This document shows, piece after piece, positions 46,501 to 54,997 of a stretch of 64,000 bases of DNA. Position 1 is the first letter of the stretch; the number at the start of each line of letters is the position of its first letter. This stretch comes from Lanius collurio. Lineage: Eukaryota > Chordata > Aves > Passeriformes > Laniidae. A program made the position numbers and the translations under genes. The notes beneath the pieces are model-generated. The model saw only the letters and a program-made list of their open reading frames with translations. It made no database searches and was not told where the DNA came from. The DNA lies in the NCBI GenBank assembly GCA_020086605.1, contig JACBWW010000004.1, forward strand, positions 31,820,001 through 31,884,000, written 5' to 3'.

Positions 46501-49432
46501 ACCTTCCTTTGCTTTCTAACTTGACAGATATCTTTCTGCAGTTTGCTAATAGCTCTGAATCTTCCACTCTTCAGACACTTTGCTAGACACCTCTCCTAAT
46601 GACCTGAGAGGCAACTCGGAACACCTGGAGTTGGTGGATGCAGCTTTCTTCTTTGAAACCAGTTACCCACCCCTTATGAGACCAGAGAGGAAAGTGGATG
46701 TCATCATACACTTAAATTACACAGGTGGATCGCAGATGTTGGTGAGAAGTCTCAAAACTGTTGGTTTTTTTTTTTTCCCTAACAGCTTTTGTTTTGCTTT
46801 GCACAACATTCAAACAGATGTCTGTGAAACATGGAACTCAGTGGAATTTAGTAACATTGTTTTCAAACCTTAGAAGAAAAATGGACATTTCTAGAGGGGA
46901 AGATATGTCTATTTTTCTCCAAATACTTTTGAAATATCCCCAAGTTCTTCACCAGTGAAATACCGACAGCCAAAGTGAAGTTAAGAAAGTCAAGCTGCAA
47001 TATATCTTATAGTCTTATATATAATATTTAATAGCACAAACATTGCTGGGAAACTTTTGTGATTCAAGTGCTTAATTTAATCTGCATTTTGCTTATAAAT
47101 TTTAAGATGTTTTTCACTTTTTTATTGTAATGTTGATTTTCTAGCTGTCCAGGAACAGCCTAGTGAGTAACACGTTTCTTCATCTTTATTTTTATCTCTT
47201 TTAATAAATATATTCTTTCTCCTTAAATAGTGGACTTGGAGCAAGGTATCAAATGCATTTACTATGTTTGCAGAAATCTGATTTGGTTAAAATGGTTGTA
47301 TAGATTTTGAACGCAGTATTACCACATAAATAGACAGTTTTAGATCTCAAAATACAGACTTGTAACTGTAAATCTGTTCCTGTGGGACACCCCAAAACCC
47401 ACAAAGTTCAGTGGTTAAGGTTCTCTCCATTTTTCAAGTGGAAGACACTGCAATGGCGCAATTTCACATGAAAAATACTTATCTTTATACTGCAGTGGAA
47501 ATGATAATATCTTCTACTATATTTCTTTCTAGTATTCTGAAATCTTTTGGAAATACTTAATTCAAAATGAGGTGGTACTTTTTTGATAATTTAACAAAAT
47601 TGCTCATCACAAATGAGCTTTCTGATGAATGTTTTTAGTGCTATATTTTGAGGTCTAAAATATGTTATTTGAAAATCTCATATTAATTCTAAAATTCAAA
47701 GTTATAGATATGGGCAGTTTGGTCTCTAAACCCTGCTGAAGTTTATTGCGGTCAACTCACAAGTTATCCTGCTATATAAACAGACAGCGGGACTCAAAAT
47801 CCTACTGTTTTGGACTCCAAATTAATTTTGTTTACATCCACATTTTTTCTGACTTAATTCTCCTTTAATTAGTGGTCTATAACACGGTCTGAATTTATCT
47901 GTTCTGTTCCTATATCATATTCCCATTTTAGAGACATGCCTTAGTATAGATTTAAACTCTCTTTACCATTTTGATATTAGGTATTTTCCTGGAAGATTAT
48001 TTTCAAATGGTTCCTTGTGCGACTGCAAAACAGTCCTTGGGTCTGCAGTGTCCAGGTTATTTCTGGGTGCCTGGCTCTCAGTCTGTTTTGTGCAACTTTG
48101 CATGAACTACAGGGCTTTGGCAGCAATCTGATCTTGACTATCTTTTCTGTTCCCTGTGCTGCTGCGCTTGACCAGCCCTTGGAGCAGGCCTGCAGATACT
48201 TTGCAGAGCAGGAAATTCCATTTCCCTGCATTGGATTGACAGATGATGAGAAGAACCTGAAAGAGTGCTACATGTTTGATGGTGCAGACACCCCAGGAGC
48301 TCCTTTGCTGCTTTATTTTCCATTAGTGAATGACACTTTTCAAAGAAATGTAGCACCCGGTAAGTTAACAGTACCCAGCTAACTTTATTGGCTCAAGGAA
48401 GACTCCCACTCCATGGGTGTTTTTTCCTCAACCCAATACAACCCACCTTTTTTTGTTTGCTTGTTCATACTAGTGAATAGATTGCAAAATGGGATGATTC
48501 AAACTGTCTGCAAAATCTGGCAAAGACTTGTGCATAATTTAATTTGTGTCTTGGTGCAATTCAGGGAAAGAAGAAATGTGTTCCACAATGACAGGAATTG
48601 AAACTAATCTCTTCTTGAAGTTTCCAGAAGTTTATAGAAAAAAGCGTATTTTTCAAATTATGTGTAGTTTTATGATAGTCAGAGCTAGGTGAGAATCACA
48701 GTGTAGAACAGTTCTGTGGAGGGTCACTCTGCCTTCTATTTAGGCCATTTAAAATGCTGGCTGAATATACAGGAATATCAAAGCCAGAGTACACGAAGTG
48801 TCCTTCTGGATTAGTATTCGTGATGGAGACTTTACTTTTAAGATTATTTCCAAGCCTACTAATATTCTGCTTCCTCCTGTCCTATATATCTCTATTCTTA
48901 CTTGTTTGTGTTGTGCTGAAGAACTTGTCTGATAAGACTTGAGCACCAGCTACCACACAAAATGATGTGCCATGAGCTGGCCAGTAGGCGGTGCTGATTG
49001 CAATCGAATTGACATTTAGCAACTTGTTTTTTTATTCCGATAGGCTTTGTTCAGAATTAGATTTTTTCAGACATGCACTGCACTTCTCTTCATAGCAATT
49101 GCATCTGTGATCTCTCCAAGTTATTCTTGACCTATTCTATCAAAGTATGGTGTGAGGGACTATACAAACACATTTTTTATTTCCTCTTTACAGGCATGAC
49201 ACGTAGCGCTGCTGAAATGGAACAGGGCAAGGTTGATATCTCCAGTTTCTCCTCTCCGTACTCAACCAGGGAGGTCTCGCTGAAAGCAGAAGATTTCAAC
49301 AAGCTTCTGAAGCTGACTAATTACAACATAATGAACAACGAGAACATGATTCTTCAGGCCTTGCGCATGGCCGTGGCACGGAAGAAACAAACCCTGAGCC
49401 AGTCAGAATCACAGGCACAGCCCTCTGCTTGA
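25487..49432 (+). CDS. PLA2G4E-like: Gene B: cytosolic phospholipase A2 epsilon-like, complete, 20 exons
   Basis: Twenty exons give one frame of 815 residues and a TGA stop: 25487-25513, 27442-27514, 34950-35086, 35398-35529, 35887-35927, 36700-36742, 37305-37368, 38683-38843, 39053-39145, 39794-39831, 40532-40667, 41115-41251, 41554-41776, 42928-43042, 43729-43866, 44697-44804, 45918-46109, 46575-46741, 48176-48359, 49194-49432. Domains: 9-residue head (MGLFYSKSQ); C2 domain about 14-123; linker 124-269, with an arginine patch near 222; catalytic domain from about 270. Nucleophile Ser357 sits in GSSGT, Arg329 in the oxyanion loop, catalytic Asp641 in LVDAAF. The loop reads TTGCGIRAL, with Cys326 in place of the middle glycine. 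The C-terminus has a basic ARKKQ then a Ser/Gln-rich tail. The start was chosen for its strong Kozak context and match to gene C. Likely calcium-dependent phospholipase or N-acyltransferase at membranes; the length fits the family (about 800-870). Confidence 0.92.
25741..25769. repeat. Poly(A) run
   Basis: About 25 or more A residues in intron 1 of gene B. It could be a retroelement tail, but no element body is recognised before it. Length is likely variable and prone to sequencing error. Confidence 0.8.
26041..26200. repeat. GT-rich low-complexity stretch
   Basis: Runs of TTGG, GTTT and GGTTTT in intron 1 of gene B give a G/T-only-like strand. This is simple sequence with no clear unit length. 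Confidence 0.6.
26444..26800 (-). mobile_element. CR1 LINE 3' fragment
   Basis: The + strand reads as the reverse complement of a CR1 3' end: GAGTTGGAAGCAATGTTAAA at the outer edge, then CTAGCTCCAACCCCA, GGCCAGGTTGCTCAAGGCCC, GGCCTTGAACACTTCCAGGG and CCTAATATCTAATCTAAA. These phrases are typical of bird CR1 copies. It is a 5'-truncated, old insertion in intron 1 of gene B, in the minus orientation. It is the best single clue that the host is a bird. Confidence 0.85.
27442..27514 (+). CDS. Gene B exon 2: start of C2 domain
   Basis: 73 bp, between TTCAACAG and GTGAGT. It encodes [20 protein letters not shown] then KADL, the first strand and first calcium loop of the C2 domain. It matches gene C exon 2 in length and phase. 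Confidence 0.92.
27515..34949. other. 7.4 kb second intron of gene B
   Basis: No exon of the family is seen. It contains a poly(T)/poly(G) run near 28891-28912, an A-run near 30596-30608, and short chance open frames, the longest being 119 codons at 31024-31383. I recognise no mobile element or RNA gene. Such a long second intron also occurs in gene C, so enhancers could sit here, though none is identified. Confidence 0.65.
28891..28912. repeat. Poly(T)-poly(G) junction
   Basis: A run of T residues is followed directly by about ten G residues in intron 2 of gene B. Polymerase slippage and assembly error are likely at such a site. Confidence 0.8.
34950..35086 (+). CDS. Gene B exon 3: C2 domain core
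   Basis: 137 bp, between CAACAG and GTAAGA. It encodes [20 protein letters not shown] then [19 protein letters not shown], the heart of the C2 domain with the NPTWNE loop. Its counterparts in genes A and C lie outside the window. Confidence 0.94.
35398..35529 (+). CDS. Gene B exon 4: end of C2 domain
   Basis: 132 bp, between CCCCAG and GTATGG. It encodes [20 protein letters not shown] through QLNPQ, with the acidic calcium loop DEDNVTQDD. Confidence 0.93.
35887..35927 (+). CDS. Gene B exon 5
   Basis: 41 bp, between TTGCAG and GTGCGT. It encodes [13 protein letters not shown] and two bases of the next codon. Confidence 0.9.
36700..36742 (+). CDS. Gene B exon 6
   Basis: 43 bp, between TTTCAG and GTAATT. 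It completes a Ser codon and encodes [14 protein letters not shown]. Confidence 0.9.
37305..37368 (+). CDS. Gene B exon 7
   Basis: 64 bp, between TTGCAG and GTGAGT. It encodes [21 protein letters not shown] and the first base of a Glu codon. Confidence 0.9.
38683..38843 (+). CDS. Gene B exon 8: linker with arginine patch
   Basis: 161 bp, between CTTCAG and GTACGT. It encodes [15 protein letters not shown], a Cys- and Ser-rich stretch, and [10 protein letters not shown] at the end. It is GC-rich against its surroundings. The exon start at 38683 was chosen to keep phase; another AG at 38689-38690 would break the frame. Confidence 0.85.
39053..39145 (+). CDS. Gene B exon 9
   Basis: 93 bp, phase 0, between CTTTCAG and GTGAGA. 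It encodes [20 protein letters not shown] then [11 protein letters not shown]. Confidence 0.9.
39794..39831 (+). CDS. Gene B exon 10
   Basis: 38 bp, between TTTTCAG and GTAAGT. It encodes [12 protein letters not shown] and two bases of the next (Trp) codon. Confidence 0.9.
40532..40667 (+). CDS. Gene B exon 11: start of catalytic domain
   Basis: 136 bp, between GTTTCAG and GTAACC. It encodes [20 protein letters not shown] through [11 protein letters not shown]. The donor is a normal GT, unlike the GC at the same place in gene A. Confidence 0.92.
41115..41251 (+). CDS. Gene B exon 12: oxyanion loop (Gly to Cys) and nucleophile Ser
   Basis: 137 bp, between AACAG and GTGAGG. It encodes [20 protein letters not shown] through SGSSGTTW. 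The nucleophile serine is TCT at 41238-41240. The loop carries TGT (Cys326) at 41145-41147, where gene A and the family have Gly. Confidence 0.94.
41554..41776 (+). CDS. Gene B exon 13
   Basis: 223 bp, between CTGCAG and GTAATG. It encodes [19 protein letters not shown] through [16 protein letters not shown]. Confidence 0.93.
42928..43042 (+). CDS. Gene B exon 14
   Basis: 115 bp, between AATCCAG and GTAATG. It encodes [20 protein letters not shown] and [13 protein letters not shown]. Confidence 0.93.
43365..43435 (+). mobile_element. CR1 LINE 3' tail fragment
   Basis: GTCCCCTCCAATCCAAACC followed by ATTCTATTATTCTG matches the last bases of bird CR1 elements, which end in ATTCTATG-type repeats. 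It is a short, decayed tail in intron 14 of gene B. Confidence 0.65.
43514..43536. repeat. Poly(A) run
   Basis: More than 20 A residues in intron 14 of gene B, just after a CR1 tail. No retroelement body adjoins it. Confidence 0.8.
43729..43866 (+). CDS. Gene B exon 15
   Basis: 138 bp, between TTGGCAG and GTAACT. It encodes [20 protein letters not shown] through [19 protein letters not shown]. Confidence 0.94.
43988..44155 (+). mobile_element. CR1 LINE 3' fragment
   Basis: Starts near CAACCCAGGGAAGTGGTCAC, passes GAGTTCAAAAAGGGTGTGGA and GAGTTGGCTTGATGATCCTT, and ends CCTTCCAACTCAGGATGTTC then TATGATTCTGTG. This is the order of a bird CR1 3' end. It lies just after exon 15 of gene B. Confidence 0.8.
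44697..44804 (+). CDS. Gene B exon 16
   Basis: 108 bp, between TTCTAG and GTAAAC. It encodes [20 protein letters not shown] through [13 protein letters not shown]. The LLDAW wording is close to PLA2G4E. Confidence 0.94.
45918..46109 (+). CDS. Gene B exon 17
   Basis: 192 bp, between TCTCTAG and GTGTGG (a weak donor). It encodes [20 protein letters not shown] through HFMKWK. Confidence 0.92.
46575..46741 (+). CDS. Gene B exon 18: catalytic Asp
   Basis: 167 bp, between CTTCAG and GTGAGA. It encodes [20 protein letters not shown]; the catalytic Asp641 codon is GAT at 46637-46639. It is one codon shorter than in gene A. Confidence 0.93.
48176..48359 (+). CDS. Gene B exon 19
   Basis: 184 bp, between GACCAG and GTAAGT. 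It encodes [20 protein letters not shown] through [11 protein letters not shown] and [13 protein letters not shown]. Confidence 0.93.
49194..49432 (+). CDS. Gene B last coding exon
   Basis: 239 bp to the TGA at 49430-49432, acceptor TTACAG. It encodes [20 protein letters not shown] through [10 protein letters not shown] and a Ser/Gln-rich tail ([13 protein letters not shown]). The tail makes it ten residues longer than gene A's end. Confidence 0.93.
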
Positions 49433-49515
49433 TCAGCATTATCCTCTCTTCTTACTAAGTGTTTACCAAGACAGCAAATAGGTGATAAATACTTCACCAT
49501 ATTGGCAGGGGCCAT

Positions 49516-49619
49516 GTCTTTTTAAGTAACCTTCTTAATCTATTCAGTGTTGTGGTATTAAATTCATCAGTTTCTGTTGTTAACACCATCTCATTGTTCA
49601 AAAGACAAAGATTCAGCTG
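49516..49619 (+). repeat. Gene B 3'UTR segment, copy 1 of a dispersed duplicate
   Basis: These 104 bases, starting 84 bases after the stop, match 52271-52374 at roughly 80% by eye, including TAAGTAACCTTCTTA, GTTGTGGTATTAAA and TTGTTAACACCA. This copy holds an ATTAAA (49557-49562) that could be gene B's polyadenylation signal. Confidence 0.8.
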
Positions 49620-49900
49620 CGTGTGATAGGGAAATAGCATTAGCTCTCTTTGGCTGCAATCTCTTATGGTCTTGGTGGCTAGTTGCTAATATTTTTTCAT
49701 ATGCAAAATATTTTGGCGTTTCATTGGGACTATTGGTAGAAAATCCATAAAGTCCCCTTCAGACACAGAAGGTGGTGACCATGAAGTATCAATTTAAAAC
49801 ATTTTACTTAGTTTTGATAACCTGAATTAGATGGCCTTCTACCTTTAAAGATTTTGTTTCTCAGGTGCTTTTTTTTGGTCAGGAATTGTCGTGAAATAAA
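49557..49900 (+). promoter_or_regulatory. Candidate polyA signals of gene B
   Basis: ATTAAA at 49557-49562 and AATAAA at 49895-49900. The nearer one lies in the duplicated segment. Which one is used cannot be told from sequence. Confidence 0.45.
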
Positions 49901-50329
49901 TATTTTATGAAGGATGTTTGATTTTTCATATTTGTGTTGGATAACAGAGATATGGATTAGTGGCCATTTAGGTCTTTCATGACATCTGCTCCTATCAATT
50001 AAATCAAGCGTACAAATTTGTTTTGAAGGACTATTGCTATTTCCTTTCACATCCATGTCCTGTCCCAGATCACATATGTGTTCTGCAGTTATCTCCCCAA
50101 AATGCAATTTTGCATCATCTAGAGCTTGTTCAGCATAGTGTATTGAACCATTATAAAAACAGAGCATGTGAAAGGGATTGCAGGATGTATGGTAATTGAA
50201 CACTGGAGACATGCAGTAAGATACCAATTTCCTCTTCACTGCATCACAGTGTATCCCATGCTCAAACACACCTAAGGCCAAAAAAGGTCCAGTAGAGAGA
50301 GACGTGGAGCTTCTGTTTCTAGTTTGCAT
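49808..50329 (-). other. Unidentified minus-strand open frame (173 codons)
   Basis: An open minus-strand frame with no recognised domain. A second open stretch on the same strand lies at 50824-51015 (QAVQDICRELFPLSQEYMFS). Together they could be remnants of a retrocopy or an old mobile element next to the LTR. No start context, splice site or polyA arrangement supports a live gene, and chance cannot be excluded. Confidence 0.2.
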
Positions 50330-51339
50330 TCTTCCTTAGAGGTGAGTAACTGGAGACAGAGGTATTCTTTTCTGTATCTGGAGCTGGTTAAGAGGTTGGT
50401 TTTTGCTGGTTTTAATAGCCCCACAGAAGCACTGCAAAAGAAAGGCAGATGCTGGCATCTGGGAGTTTGTCAAGGGTCAGCCAAGATGAGACTTACAGGA
50501 GTCCCTCAGAGCCTGGCCTAAAACTAGTAGGCAAGAGCTGTAGGAGAGTACCTTCTTTCCACAAATTTTCCAACAAGGTACATAGACCAGTTCTGCCTTA
50601 TATTCTAAAATCCCATTCACTGTTTTATCTGAGCAGCCACTCGTGAGCTCAAACTAAGGTACCTGAACTGTCGAAATGGGTATGGTGACTGGCTCCTTAA
50701 TGCCTATCAGCGAGGGTATCATTATATTTGTCAGAGTCCTCCTGCGACTGCAAAATTCTGGGCATTCCATCAGCTTTGCAAGGTGTGCAGGCTCCCTGAG
50801 GAACTCTGGTCCAGTTTCACTTCTCATCTGTTGTTCCCTCTTGAGGATATTTTTGTCATGATTAGACTCTGTTTGACTTTGCCTGTGAACTTTTTAATAG
50901 TAATGGTGAACACCTGCTCCTTCCTAGTTTTACCAGCCTCTGACTGGTTGGAAAACATATATTCCTGAGACAATGGAAAAAGTTCTCTGCAGATGTCTTG
51001 TACAGCTTGCTTCACCTTTTGTAAGTCCCGTCTCAGAATTTGTAATGCACCCTAAATCTCAGATGATCTCAATCAAACCAGAAATAGTTTCTCAGCCACT
51101 GGCATGGTGTATCATATGTTCAAACTAGATATTTTGTCCCAAGTGCCTGTTCTGGCACTAATACTAGATTCTCTTCAAGAAGAGGCACTTGAGAGCCAAT
51201 GTTTGGGATAGGATCTCTCCAGCTCCATGGCCTGCACCACTTACTGTGGAGAAAATTCCTGCAGAGAGAACCTTTGGGTAGGAGAGGTAACAGAGGCCTA
51301 GAGATTGGCATTCCATTTTCTTTCCTTGTACTAAGCTAA

Positions 51340-52270
51340 GGCAGGGAACACATTTTTTGTATACTTTTGTTATTAATATTTCTGCTGTTACTGTGTGTTT
51401 CTTATTCCACTGTTTTTGCTTTCAGTAAATTGTTATCTCAACCCATAAATCTCTCCTTTTGTCCCTTCCTTGCTGGGTGGGAGGGGGGAAGGGGAGTAGT
51501 TTATTTGGAGTTTAATTTCTGGCTGGTGTTACACCACCACAGGGTGGTCTGGTCATTCCCTACCTCAGCCGAGCACTGCTGGGTTAGGTCTGCATGGCCA
51601 GGGCAGCAGGGGCCTACAGGGGTGGCCTGTGTGGGAAGCTGCCAGAAGCTTCCCCCATCCCATCTCCAACAGAGTCAATGCCAGCTGCCTCTAAGACTGA
51701 CCCACCTCTGGCCAAGGCTGAGCCCATTAGAGACAGTCTGGGATAATGTGTTTAAAAACGGGATAAAAACCTCTGCAACACCAATTGCAACAGGAGAGAG
51801 GAGCGAGAATATGTGAGAAACAGGCCTGCAGATAGAAAGGTCAGTGAAGGAGGAGGAAGTGCTCCCGACTTTGGAGCTGAGATTTTCCTGATGCCTGTGC
51901 TAAACAATTGTTAAGTAACTATCTAACTGGCTGTTAAATGACCGTGGTGAGGCAGGATGTCCCCCTCAGCCCGTGTTGGCCCATGGTGGAGCAGATATTT
52001 ACGCGCAATCCCTGGAGAACCCCATGTGGAACAAGTGGATGCCTGAAGGAGGCTGTGACGCTGTGGGAAGCCTGCGTTGGAGCAGGTCCTGGCAGGACCT
52101 GTGGGCCTGCGGAGAGAGGAGGCCACCCTGGAGCAAGTTTGCTGGCAGGGACCCATGTGGGAAAGGAGTGTTTCTGAAGGACTGCACCCCCATGGAAAGG
52201 ACCAACACCGAAGCAGTTTGTGAAGAACTGCAGCCTGTGGGAAGGACTCAGGTTGGAGAAGTTCGTGGAG
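51340..52270 (+). mobile_element. Avian endogenous retrovirus LTR-like sequence
   Basis: Two parts look like pieces of a common bird ERV LTR family as I remember it. The first ends near 51541 with GGCTGGTGTTACACCACCAC. The second has GCCAAGGCTGAGCCCATTAG, a TTTAAAAACGGGATAAAA core, GAGAGAGGAGCGAGAATATG, and repeated GGAGCAGG / GTGGGAAG / GAAGGACTGCA phrases up to GTTCGTGGAGGACT. It is GC-rich against its surroundings. No intact gag, pol or env is seen. The right end is cut exactly where a gene B 3'UTR copy begins. Exact ends and any target-site duplication are not resolved. Confidence 0.6.
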
Positions 52271-52374
52271 GACTTTCTAAGTAACCTTCTTATTCTGATC
52301 CAGAGTTGTGGTATTAAACTCACCAGTTTAGGTTGTTAACACCACCTCACTGTTCAAATATGAAGACTAAGCTG
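52271..52374 (+). repeat. Relic second copy of the gene B 3'UTR segment
   Basis: 104 bases alike to 49516-49619 in the same orientation, with one small insertion and one deletion, and keeping an ATTAAA (52313-52318). It begins right at the LTR edge and the likeness stops at GCTG. No coding exon lies just upstream, so this copy has lost its gene body. Confidence 0.8.
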
Positions 52375-53046
52375 TAACTGAAAAGTTATTGCTGCACAAT
52401 TTTCTGCCAGAAATTGAAGACTATGCTGTCATTTTTACATCATAATTGGATGGCACTGCATTATGTTTAAAATATCAAGATGTCAACATTTAAGATGAAT
52501 CAATATGTGCCTCAATTTGCAGAATTTGTGTTTTTTTGTCTTGGTTTCCTTAGAAGTTTTGTGTTTGTGGAAGGCTTCTGAAAGCAGGAAAATGTATATC
52601 CCTCTGACAAATACACAAATTAAATTTCAGAAACATCTACCAGTAAGAAACTCCAGCCCTTCTGTCTCCAAGAAAAGAAAAATATATAAAATTTTGTTGA
52701 AGAAAAGGCCTTCTAAAGTTATTTCATTCATTATACTTTTGTTTTCTGATTGGGGTGCTTTGTGCCTACATGTAGCTACTATTATCTTCTCTGGTTTGTT
52801 CCTTACTGAGGCTGCTAGAACATAGATATCCATGCACAATTGTTGTGTATTATCACTCCCTTATCTTGAATTGCTGATAACTCTTGGCACCTTGGTTTGT
52901 ACAGCCTTCCCCAAACATACACCTCTGGTATTTAGCTATCAAACAAACTTAGCAAACTCCCTCCTCTTCTCTCTTCATGCTTTCACTTTCATGCAATGAG
53001 GAAGGTGGGGCTTGGATCAACCACTTGCTCCTCAGCAGGTGCCTCC

Positions 53047-53051
53047 TTAAA
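53047..53051 (+). promoter_or_regulatory. Putative gene C TATA-like TTAAA
   Basis: TTAAA 89 bases before the gene C ATG, against 85 bases in gene B. An E-box CAGGTG lies just upstream at 53036-53041. Assignment rests on this shared spacing only. Confidence 0.35.
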
Positions 53052-53139
53052 TTTTGCAGAGGTAGTTTGTGAATCACAGCTGTTGCCTCTAACAGTGAAG
53101 GGACAATCCATCTCTGAATTGTATGCAGCTGGGAGCAGG

Positions 53140-53166
53140 ATGGGCTCATACTGGAGTGCTCGTCAG
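53140..53166 (+). CDS. Gene C exon 1: short N-terminal head
   Basis: 27 bp from ATG (A at -3, G at +4) to a GTAAGG donor, encoding MGSYWSARQ. Same length, phase and MGxxxS pattern as gene B exon 1. The frame is open upstream to 52996 but without likeness to gene B, so this ATG is preferred. Confidence 0.65.
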
Positions 53167-54997
53167 GTAAGGGTGTGAAAGCTCTAGGAGCTGGAGATGG
53201 CCTGGAGTGGATTTGTGGGTGAAATTCTAGTTGGGAGAAGAGGATTTGTGAGCTTTTATTTCTAATTTCATGTATGTATTTACTTACTTATGTAAAGATG
53301 ACTTTGCTGGTATTAGCTGCTTTGTGGCACTAATGGTAGTGAAGGCACTCCTGGTAGTGCAGTGCAGCCACAGGGGGTGATTCAGAGAGAGGCTGGGAAA
53401 CATTCTGAAGTGCCTCACAGGAGCTTTCTGTGTATTTGGGCTGAATCTGTGGTATGACTCAGGCATTCGGTAAGCTGTGCTCTTACACGGTGCAGCATCT
53501 GCCAGCTATGACTATAAACACATGTGGTGCCCAGGTAGCTGTGCTAGCAGACACCTGGTAGTGATGTACACAGGAAGGTTACTGCCTAAAAACAGTGATT
53601 AACAGTGATGGTCCCAGTTCTATATTTGTGCATGACTGAGATTTGTTTTGTGCATCAATCTGTCTGGGAAATTGGGTATTTTTGTGTGTGTTTTTGTTTG
53701 CTTGCTTGTTGGGGTTTTTTTGTTTGTTTGTTTTGTGAAACACAAGTGGGAGGGAAAGTCCTAAAACTGTCTCCTGGGTTCCAGGGAATGTAAATACTGT
53801 GTCTTCATCTCAGTTCTGAAATTAATCTTCAGTTTGCTATGAGCAAGCTGTTTGTGCCCTGCTTCCCTGGTTATAAAATGGAGATTATAGACCTTCTCTC
53901 CGTAACATGGATGGGTGTTAACAGAAATGTGCATTGATGCTTGCAGATCTGAAATGGGACATCCCAATGGCTTAAAAAAATAACACATGTGGATGTCTAA
54001 CCAATCTGGTCAAAGAAACACTAAGGATCTGCAAGTTCATGCTTCTGAACAGAACTTGGCAATGGTTTTTATGTGGAAAGTATGCATACAAAACAAGGAA
54101 AGAGATTGTCTGCTCTTCCCTTTGCCCTTAACCCCTGAAACAGCATCCAGAGTAAAAGCAGCAGTTTCTTAGAGATAGGGGGGTGACGCAAGGGACAGGA
54201 GACTTTTCCCACCCAAAACCTAAACCTAGACAGAGACACTAAAACACATCCTTCTGTTTTGGAGTTAGACATAAAAAACAGACCAAGGTCAGCTTATCAA
54301 AATTCCAGAAGGATAGGAGAGTTGGTAACTTCTCACCTTGATACATTCCTAACTGAAAAAAAGGAGTGATGTAACTTCCTTAAGGAATTCGATGGAGTCA
54401 TTTTGCTAGCAGAGAATGGGAAAGGAACGAGGTAGTGCTTCCAGTGAAGCAATAGAAAAAGTTTCAGGTACTAAAATCTGCAAGAATTAATAATAGTTTT
54501 GAGTAAGGTCTGTTATTTGTCTTTCCTTCTGCATTTGATATTTCAGCTAATGATCCTTTTGCAAATATCCAGCATCTGGTATGACTGAGGAAATTTTGTT
54601 AACATCTCTTCCAAAGCTGTTTTCTTGTGTCTGTTTTCTTTCATGTTCTGCTACATTTTATTGATGGTGCCTCACTCACCGAACAGTGCCACAAAATAAT
54701 TATTTCTTCTGTCAATGATATTTATACACAGTGGAATATTCCCTTGATTTTTTTCATTTTTCTGCTCCATATATACATGATTTTACCTTCCAAAGCAATA
54801 CAAGCATTTAATCTTCCAATTTTGCTGTATGGTTTTGAAAATTGCAACAGGAATTTGTGCATGTTTATGAAGCATAAATAATTTAACATTAATGCAGGTA
54901 ATAAATTTTGCCATTTTTCTGCAGAGTGATGAATGCCCTTGCTGTTCATTCTTTGTGAAAATCATAAGAATGAAAAACCTGAGGAAGGCAGATCTGT
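53140..54997 (+). CDS. PLA2G4E-like: Gene C: PLA2G4E-like, 3' partial (exons 1-2)
   Basis: Two exons are visible: 53140-53166 (MGSYWSARQ) and 54925-54997 (SDECPCCSFFVKIIRMKNLR then KADL). Both have exactly the sizes and phases of gene B exons 1 and 2 (27 and 73 bp). The second starts a C2 domain; its KIIRMKNLRKADL matches [13 protein letters not shown] of gene B. The next exon (C2 core) is not found before 64000, as expected if intron 2 is as long as or longer than gene B's 7.4 kb. The gene should be another member of the phospholipase or N-acyltransferase array. Whether it is intact cannot be judged here. Confidence 0.8.
53675..53738. repeat. T/G-rich low-complexity stretch
   Basis: TTTTTGTGTGTGTTTTTG, TTGCTTGCTTG and TTTGTTTGTTTG runs in intron 1 of gene C. 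Simple sequence. Confidence 0.7.
54925..54997 (+). CDS. Gene C exon 2: start of C2 domain
   Basis: 73 bp, between TCTGCAG and GTGAGT. It encodes the first C2 strand (FFVKIIRMKNLRKADL) after a Cys-rich start (SDECPCC). It ends one base into a codon, as in gene B. Confidence 0.88.

Larger units (their letters stand above)
49433..53139. other. Intergenic between gene B and gene C
   Basis: Order: gene B 3'UTR; unassigned sequence with minus-strand open frames (49808-50329, 50824-51015); an LTR-like region (about 51340-52270); the relic second copy of the gene B 3'UTR segment (52271-52374); then AT-rich sequence and the gene C promoter. No RNA gene is recognised. Confidence 0.65.

Noticed and set aside
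51367..51816. 149-codon open frame on the + strand
   Set aside because: It lies across the LTR-like sequence, where GC-rich repeats keep frames open by composition. No protein motif is seen.
51923..52323. Several overlapping open frames on both strands
   Set aside because: They fall in the internally repetitive part of the LTR, where many frames are open at once, a mark of repeat composition rather than coding.
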